From the NCBI GenBank assembly GCA_035632055.1, contig DASQHO010000086.1, forward strand, positions 1 through 23,315: a stretch of DNA of 23,315 bases. The letters are read 5' to 3'. The notes beneath the pieces are model-generated. The model did no database searches and was not told the DNA's origin. It was given only the letters and a program-made list of their open reading frames with translations. A program made the translations under genes and the position numbers. This stretch comes from REEB95 sp035632055 (GTDB lineage: Bacteria; Pseudomonadota; Alphaproteobacteria; ATCC43930; CGMCC-115725). Numbering within the stretch: position 1 is the first letter of the stretch; each line of letters starts with the position of its first letter. Shown here one piece after another: positions 16,395 through 23,315 of the stretch.

Positions 16395-16622
16395 TTACGG
16401 CGGCGGCTGTATGCCGGTGATGCGCTCCGCCAGCCAGGCAATCGCGCCGATCGCGAGACCGGCAGCGATGAACGAAATGCCCAGCAGCCTCAGGCCCAGA
16501 CCGAACCAAAAATGCGCCACGATGCGCATGGTGAACCCGATGGCGATGGCAGTCGCTGCCAACAGCCACAGGGCGGTAATGACCGGGTGCCGCTTGCGGC
16601 TGCCGCCGCTTGCCTTCGCCAT
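16395..16622 (-). CDS. Small two-helix membrane protein downstream of gyrB, 75 residues
   Basis: Starts at ATG 16622 behind a strong ribosome site (AAAGGAGGG, spacing about five), which makes it a likely real gene. A basic, Ser/Gly-rich N-terminus (MAKASGGSRKRHP) is followed by two hydrophobic helices (about 14-31, VITALWLLAATAIAIGFT, and 42-64, GLRLLGISFIAAGLAIGAIAWLA) and a short tail ending GIQPPP. By the positive-inside rule the N-terminus should be cytoplasmic. It begins 51 bases after the gyrB stop on the same strand with no convincing terminator between, so it may be read through from gyrB. No known family is recognised. Confidence 0.72.
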   Translation of the reverse strand: MAKASGGSRKRHPVITALWLLAATAIAIGFTMRIVAHFWFGLGLRLLGISFIAAGLAIGAIAWLAERITGIQPPP

Positions 16623-16673
16623 CCGACCCTCCTTTGCGGAAGCCGCTCCCGCCAGGATCGGGCCATCCTAGCG

Positions 16674-19139
<2,466 letters not shown>

Positions 19140-19168
19140 GATCCATCCACCAGGTTACGACGTCGCAT

Positions 19169-20344
19169 TCATGCGGATGACACTGCGGCATCCGCGACCG
19201 CGAAGAATTGGGCATGCCCTTTGAGCTCGGCGAACAGCGCCGTATCGGTCCCGGCGAGCCAGCATTGCGCGCCGAGCGCGCGCAGCGCCTGGAACAACGC
19301 ACTGCGCCGGGCGGCGTCGAGATGCGCGGTGACCTCGTCAAGCAGCAGCACCGGCGCGCTGCCGCGCCGCAGCGCCAGCAGCCGCGCATAGGCCAGCACG
19401 ATGGCGATCAGAAGCGCCTTCTGCTCGCCGGTGGAGCACAACGCGGCCGCTTCGCCGGTGCCGAGATGGCGCGCCAGCAGGTCCGAGCGGTGCGGGCCGG
19501 TCTGGGTGACGCCGCTGTCGCGGTCGAGACCGCGCGAATCATGCAGCGCCGCGCGGAAGGTCTCTTCGGCGGCCAACGCCGGCATGTTTCCGAGCCAATG
19601 CTCGACCGCGCCTTCGATCGCCAGGCCGGCGCGCGGAAACGGCCCCTGCGCTTCGGCGCAGGCAGCGGCAAGACGGGTGACGGCTTCGAGCCGCGCCGCG
19701 GCGAGCGCGACGCCGTTTTCAGCCATGATCTCTTCCAGCGCCTTGAGCCAGGACGGGTCTGTGGCACCTTCGCGCAGCAGGCGGGCGCGTTCGCGCATCG
19801 CCCGCTCGTAGGCGAGCAGCCGCGACCAGTGACTGGGATCGAAGCCGGTCACCAGACGGTCGAGGAAGCGGCGCCGGCCCGAGGCGGCGTCGGCAAACAA
19901 TCGATCCATCTGCGGCGTCAGCCAGGCAACCGCGAGGCGCTCGGACAAATCCTGCTGGCTTTTGGCCGGCACGCCGTCGATGCGCACGTGGCGGCGCTCG
20001 CCGCTCTCGCTGTCGGCATCGCGGCCGGTGCCGACGTCGAATTCGCCGGCGGGACTGGCCACCGTCGCCGCCAAGGCCCAGACATGGCCGCCGCGCCGGT
20101 CGATCTCGCTGAGCTTGGCGCGGCGCAGGCCCTTGCCCGGCGCCAGGAACGACAGCGCCTCGAGCAGATTGGTCTTGCCGGCGCCGTTGGGTCCGACGAG
20201 CACGACTGGATCGGGCCCGATCGCCAGCCTTACGCGCGCGTAGCCGCGGAAGTCGGTCAGCACCAGGCGCACCACGGATGTCGCCGGCGCGGTGGCCGCC
20301 CGTGTTGCCGGCTTCGCGAAGGGAACCACCCGGTCGGGCGTCAT
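19169..20344 (-). CDS. recF: DNA replication and repair protein RecF
   Basis: A 391-residue SMC-like ATPase that, with RecO and RecR, loads RecA at single-strand gaps. Walker A GPNGAGKTN spans residues 51-59; the signature STGEQKALLIAIVLA and Walker B VLLLDEVTAHLD are near the C-terminus. VVRLVLTDFRGYARVRL is the typical RecF opening strand, and QTGPHRSDL is a conserved RecF segment. The first ~23 residues are Pro/Ala-rich; a GTG at 20275 would give the usual short RecF N-terminus, so the true start may be later than the ATG used here. It begins eight bases after the dnaN stop. Confidence 0.96.
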   Translation of the reverse strand: MTPDRVVPFAKPATRAATAPATSVVRLVLTDFRGYARVRLAIGPDPVVLVGPNGAGKTNLLEALSFLAPGKGLRRAKLSEIDRRGGHVWALAATVASPAGEFDVGTGRDADSESGERRHVRIDGVPAKSQQDLSERLAVAWLTPQMDRLFADAASGRRRFLDRLVTGFDPSHWSRLLAYERAMRERARLLREGATDPSWLKALEEIMAENGVALAAARLEAVTRLAAACAEAQGPFPRAGLAIEGAVEHWLGNMPALAAEETFRAALHDSRGLDRDSGVTQTGPHRSDLLARHLGTGEAAALCSTGEQKALLIAIVLAYARLLALRRGSAPVLLLDEVTAHLDAARRSALFQALRALGAQCWLAGTDTALFAELKGHAQFFAVADAAVSSA

Positions 20345-20352
20345 ACCCGCGC

Positions 20353-21474
20353 CTAGACGCGCATCGGCATGAGAACGTAAAGCGCGCTGGCGTCGGTGGC
20401 GTCGCGCACCACCGTCGGCGACGCGGCGTCGGCCATGACGAACTTGGCGCCTTCGCCCTCGATCTGCTCGGTGATGTCGAGGAGATAGCGCGAATTGAAT
20501 CCAATCTCGATTGGCGAGGCGCTGTAGCGTACCTCGATTTCCTCGGACGCGGTGCCATTCTCGGCGCTGGTCGCCGACAGCGTCAGGCTGTTGCGCTCGA
20601 TCGCCAGCTTTACCGCCCGGCTCTTCTCGCTCGAGATCGTTGCCACGCGATCAACCGCGGCGGCGAACGACTTGCACTCGACTTCGAGCACCTTGTCGTT
20701 GCCGGTCGGAATGACCCGATCGTAATCGGGGAAGGTGCCGTCGATCAGCTTCGAGGTCAGCACCGTGTTCTCGCCGAAACCGAGGCGGATCTTGGTGTCT
20801 GACAGCGACACGGCGACGTCCTGGTCGAACTCGTCGAGCAGCTTGCGCAGCTCGTTGACCGCCTTACGCGGCACGATGACGCCCGGCATGCCGGCGGCGC
20901 CGTCAGGCAGCGGCAGCTCCATCCGCGCCAGCCGGTGGCCGTCGGTGGCGACGGCGCGCAGCATGCTGACGTCGTTGCTCTTGGCGGCGTGGAGATAGAT
21001 GCCGTTCAGGTAGTAGCGCGTCTCCTCGGTCGAGATCGCGAACCGGGTGCGGTCGATCAGCCGCTTCAAGTCGGCAGCCGAGATGGTGAAATTGTGCGCC
21101 AGATCGCTGCCCGACATGACCGGATAGTCCTCGGCCGGCAGGCAGGCGAGGGTGAAGGTCGAGCGGCCGGACCGGAGCGTCATCTGGCCCTTGTCGGCGC
21201 CGATCTCGAGCGCCACCTGCGCGCCTTCCGGCAGCTTGCGCGTAATGTCGTAGAGCGTGTGCGCCGGCACCGTGGTGCCGCCGGTTTTGACGCCTTGCGC
21301 GGGCACCGAGGAAATCATCTCGATGTCCATGTCGGTCGCGGACAGCGCCAGCTTGCCGTCGGCTCCACGCAGCAGCACGTTCGACAGAATGGGGATGGTG
21401 TTGCGCCGCTCGACCACGCTCTGCACGTGGCCCAATGCCTTGAGCAGAGCGGCGCGTTCGATCGTCAGTTTCAT
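20353..21474 (-). CDS. dnaN: DNA polymerase III beta subunit (sliding clamp)
   Basis: A 373-residue clamp; its dimer encircles DNA and tethers polymerase III. The start MKLTIERAALLKALGHVQSVVERRNTIPILSNVLL is the family N-terminus and fixes ATG at 21474. Other landmarks are YYLNGIYLH, VATDGHRLA, and the C-terminal YVLMPMRV, which forms part of the partner-binding pocket. The bases before the ATG (CCAACCACCC) contain no Shine-Dalgarno sequence, so translation is weakly initiated or leader-dependent. It is probably the first gene of a dnaN-recF-gyrB unit; a minus-strand TATAGT at 21611-21606 is a possible -10 without a matching -35. Confidence 0.98.
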   Translation of the reverse strand: MKLTIERAALLKALGHVQSVVERRNTIPILSNVLLRGADGKLALSATDMDIEMISSVPAQGVKTGGTTVPAHTLYDITRKLPEGAQVALEIGADKGQMTLRSGRSTFTLACLPAEDYPVMSGSDLAHNFTISAADLKRLIDRTRFAISTEETRYYLNGIYLHAAKSNDVSMLRAVATDGHRLARMELPLPDGAAGMPGVIVPRKAVNELRKLLDEFDQDVAVSLSDTKIRLGFGENTVLTSKLIDGTFPDYDRVIPTGNDKVLEVECKSFAAAVDRVATISSEKSRAVKLAIERNSLTLSATSAENGTASEEIEVRYSASPIEIGFNSRYLLDITEQIEGEGAKFVMADAASPTVVRDATDASALYVLMPMRV

Positions 21475-21620
21475 GGGTGGTTGGCGTTCGTCCGTTGTAG
21501 CGGCTTTTCCTCGCGCCGAACCGTTTTTCCGGCCCGACACCCCGCCGCGTCCGAACTCCGTGCGCCTCGCAACGCGCGCCGAAAACGACCGCCAAACGGG
21601 CAAAAACTATAGCACAGGGG

Positions 21621-21667
21621 GAGTCGAGCGTATACCGCGGCGCGCCCGCGAATCGCGTCGCCGAGTC
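21621..21667. promoter_or_regulatory. Cluster of three GANTC sites in the dnaA-dnaN gap
   Basis: GAGTC (21621-21625), GAATC (21650-21654) and GAGTC (21663-21667) lie within 47 bases upstream of dnaN. GANTC is the target of the CcrM methyltransferase found across Alphaproteobacteria, and methylated GANTC in promoters is read by GcrA in Caulobacter. The sites surround a minus-strand TATAGT. Regulation by methylation is inferred only. Confidence 0.4.
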
Positions 21668-21724
21668 GCAATTTTCAAGTTGTAGATCAGAGAGTTATAA
21701 AGTGTGCGCGGCGCCGGTTGCGGC

Positions 21725-23203
21725 TCAATTTTCGAGCATGCGGCGGAGCAGCTCGATGTCCTCGGCCAAGGTCGTATCGGCGGCCTTCAGCTCCTCGATC
21801 TTGCGCACCGCGTGCATAACCGTGGTGTGGTCGCGGCCGCCGAACTTGCGTCCGATCTCCGGCAGCGACCGCGGCGTGAGCTGCTTGCAGAGATACATCG
21901 CCACCTGCCGCGGCCGGGCGACGGCACGAGCACGGCGGGCCGAATGCATGTCGGCGAGGCGGATGTTGTAGTGCTCGGCGACACGCTTCTGGATCTCGTC
22001 GATGGTGACGCGCCGGTCGTTGGCGCGCAGCAGATCGTGCAGCACTTCCTGGGCGCTTTCGAGCGTCACCATGCCGCCTGTCAGCTGGGTATGGGCGCTG
22101 ATCCGATGCAGTGCGCCTTCGAGCTCGCGGACGTTCGAGGTGATCTTATGCGCGAGGAATTCCAGCACCTTGCCGGGCACCGGTAGCTGCGTCGTCTCGG
22201 CCTTAGCCTGGAGAATGCCCAGGCGCAGCTCGTAGGTCGTCGGATGGATATCCGCGACCAAGCCCCAGCCGAGCCGCGACTTGACCCGATCTTCGATACC
22301 TTCGAGATCCGACGGCGACTTGTCGGCGGAGATCACGATTTGCCGGTTCTGGTCGACTAACGCGTTGAAGGTATGGAAGAATTCTTCTTGTGTCGCATCG
22401 CGGCCGCCGATGAACTGGACGTCGTCGATCATCAGCAGGTCGACTGAGCGAAACTGCTCTTTGAACGCCATCGTGTCCTTGAAGCGGATCGCGCGGACGA
22501 ACTGGAACATGAACTTCTCGGCCGAAAGGTAGATTACCTTACGGTGCGGCGCACGGGTGCGGATATGCCAGGCGATCGCATGCATCAGGTGGGTCTTGCC
22601 CAAGCCGACGCCGCCATAAAGGAAGAGCGGATTGAACGGCAACTGCAGGTTGCCGCCCGAGCGCGCGCCCACTTGCGCCTCGGCGACCCGCCGTGCGGCG
22701 GCGTTGGCAAGCTCATTGGGCTTGCCGACGACGAAATTCTCGAAGGTGAAGCGCGGGTCGAGCGGCGCGCTGATATCCTTCTCCTCGGCGGCGACGACCG
22801 CTCCGGGCTCGGCGCTATCGCCCGCCGACGCGGCCGGATCGGCTTCGATCGGCTGCGCCGCCGTACGGCCGGTAACCAAGATCTCGACCGCGGCGATTGC
22901 GTCGTCTTCGTCGTTCCACAGCGCGCGGATGCGATCGGAGTAATGTTGGCTGACCCAATCGCGCAGGAAGCGGGTGGGCACGCCGATCCGCACCCGGCCC
23001 TGGTCGATGCCATATAGGGTCATCGACTTCAGCCAGGCACGATAGGCGGCATCGCCGCACTCCTCGCGCAAGCGTCCGCGCACGCGCGCCCACTGCGACT
23101 GGACGTCAACTTTGCGGCTTACCGGCTCGGTCACGCCTGCCACCGGAGGCTCAGGCGGTCGAACGCCTGTGCTGTTACGTTCTGTTGCGTCGAAGCTGCC
23201 CAC
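21725..23203 (-). CDS. dnaA: Chromosomal replication initiator protein DnaA
   Basis: A 492-residue initiator. Domain I (about 36-110, WARVRGRLREECGDAAYRAWL) is followed by a variable Ala/Glu-rich linker (about 112-148). The AAA+ domain has Walker A GGVGLGKTH (197-205), Walker B LLMIDDVQF and the sensor/Arg-finger segment VKSRLGWGLVADI. The DNA-binding domain IV carries ARPRQVAMYLCKQLT and the DnaA-box recognition helix FGGRDHTTVMHAVRKIE. The frame opens at GTG 23203; GTG 23134 (MTEPVSRK) is an alternative that trims a Pro-rich, poorly conserved stretch. Its stop is 250 bases upstream of the dnaN ATG, in the classical dnaA-dnaN-recF-gyrB order. Confidence 0.97.
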   Translation of the reverse strand: MGSFDATERNSTGVRPPEPPVAGVTEPVSRKVDVQSQWARVRGRLREECGDAAYRAWLKSMTLYGIDQGRVRIGVPTRFLRDWVSQHYSDRIRALWNDEDDAIAAVEILVTGRTAAQPIEADPAASAGDSAEPGAVVAAEEKDISAPLDPRFTFENFVVGKPNELANAAARRVAEAQVGARSGGNLQLPFNPLFLYGGVGLGKTHLMHAIAWHIRTRAPHRKVIYLSAEKFMFQFVRAIRFKDTMAFKEQFRSVDLLMIDDVQFIGGRDATQEEFFHTFNALVDQNRQIVISADKSPSDLEGIEDRVKSRLGWGLVADIHPTTYELRLGILQAKAETTQLPVPGKVLEFLAHKITSNVRELEGALHRISAHTQLTGGMVTLESAQEVLHDLLRANDRRVTIDEIQKRVAEHYNIRLADMHSARRARAVARPRQVAMYLCKQLTPRSLPEIGRKFGGRDHTTVMHAVRKIEELKAADTTLAEDIELLRRMLEN

Positions 23204-23216
23204 GTCGGCGCCGACG
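23203..23216. other. 14-bp perfect palindrome at the dnaA start codon
   Basis: CGTCGGCGCCGACG is a perfect palindrome that includes the first base of the GTG on the minus strand; an AGGAG lies just upstream of it, about 15 bases from the GTG. If GTG 23203 is used, the palindrome separates the ribosome site from the start codon and could fold in the mRNA. Confidence 0.4.
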
Positions 23217-23278
23217 CTCCTGCTTGATCCGTCACCACGCCCCCCAAGGAACCAAAAAACGCGAACGTGCGCCGTTGT

Positions 23279-23303
23279 CGGAAGAGGCCTTCTTTCTCTT
23301 CCG
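23279..23303. other. Stem-loop upstream of dnaA
   Basis: CGGAAGAG (23279-23286) pairs with CTCTTCCG (23296-23303), an 8-bp perfect stem with a 9-base loop. It may end the transcript of a gene lying beyond the window edge on the minus strand, but no T-run follows directly (a run of six T on the minus strand comes about 20 bases later). It could instead be part of the dnaA leader. Confidence 0.4.
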
Positions 23304-23315
23304 GCGCTACCCTTT

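Noticed and set aside
16654..16669. AGGAT...ATCCT inverted repeat after gyrB as a terminator
   Set aside because: The stem is only five base pairs, with no T-run on the minus strand, and a well-formed ribosome site for the next small gene follows closely.
21475..21724. The dnaA-dnaN gap as a chromosomal origin
   Set aside because: I find no TTATNCACA-like DnaA-box array and no extended AT-rich segment here, nor in the short region upstream of dnaA. The gene order alone is not enough in Alphaproteobacteria, where the origin is often elsewhere.

Overview
The window is a gene-dense, GC-rich chromosomal segment that reads as Alphaproteobacteria, probably from the Rhizobiales/Rhodospirillales side. 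The evidence is the rpe - heparinase II/III - purH order, the intact dnaA-dnaN-recF-gyrB cluster, and sites resembling the alphaproteobacterial CtrA and CcrM motifs. I see no insertion sequence, prophage, CRISPR array, rRNA or tRNA. Most of this is core chromosome, with accessory catabolic and transport genes in the middle.

Left block (1-6264, plus strand): the 3' part of rpe, a heparinase II/III family protein and a small SAM-dependent methyltransferase, closely packed, then purH and acs (acetyl-CoA synthetase).

Middle block (6268-9985): on the minus strand, three genes joined by ATGA overlaps encode a cobalt-type nitrile-hydratase-family enzyme. Its beta subunit is split into two proteins and its alpha subunit begins with a histidine-rich tail. 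The order (beta-N, beta-C, alpha) is that of thiocyanate hydrolase. No separate activator gene is present. A nested stem-loop separates this operon from a divergent gene for an unrecognised 427-residue helical protein. A 3-hydroxyisobutyrate-dehydrogenase-family oxidoreductase follows.

Transport and ring-cleavage block (9990-16024): a five-gene branched-chain-amino-acid-type ABC importer (Tat-type binding protein, then livG, livF, livH, livM) on the minus strand, divergent from a bicupin dioxygenase of the gentisate/salicylate 1,2-dioxygenase family. The shared 271-bp intergenic region carries the same 10-mer, TTGACAGCCC, once in each direction at the expected -35 positions. I infer that the two units are co-regulated and that the importer brings in an aromatic acid.

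Replication block (16034-23315, minus strand): dnaA, dnaN, recF and gyrB, then two small predicted membrane proteins downstream of gyrB. The second small gene has an upstream region with a 16-bp perfect palindrome and two tandem TTAA-N7-TTAA-like (CtrA-type) sites. The dnaA-dnaN gap has three GANTC sites within 47 bp. No DnaA-box array or AT-rich unwinding region is visible, so I do not call an origin here.

The best candidates for something unusual are the split, His-tailed nitrile-hydratase-like enzyme and the CtrA-type sites in front of a tiny membrane protein beside the replication genes.
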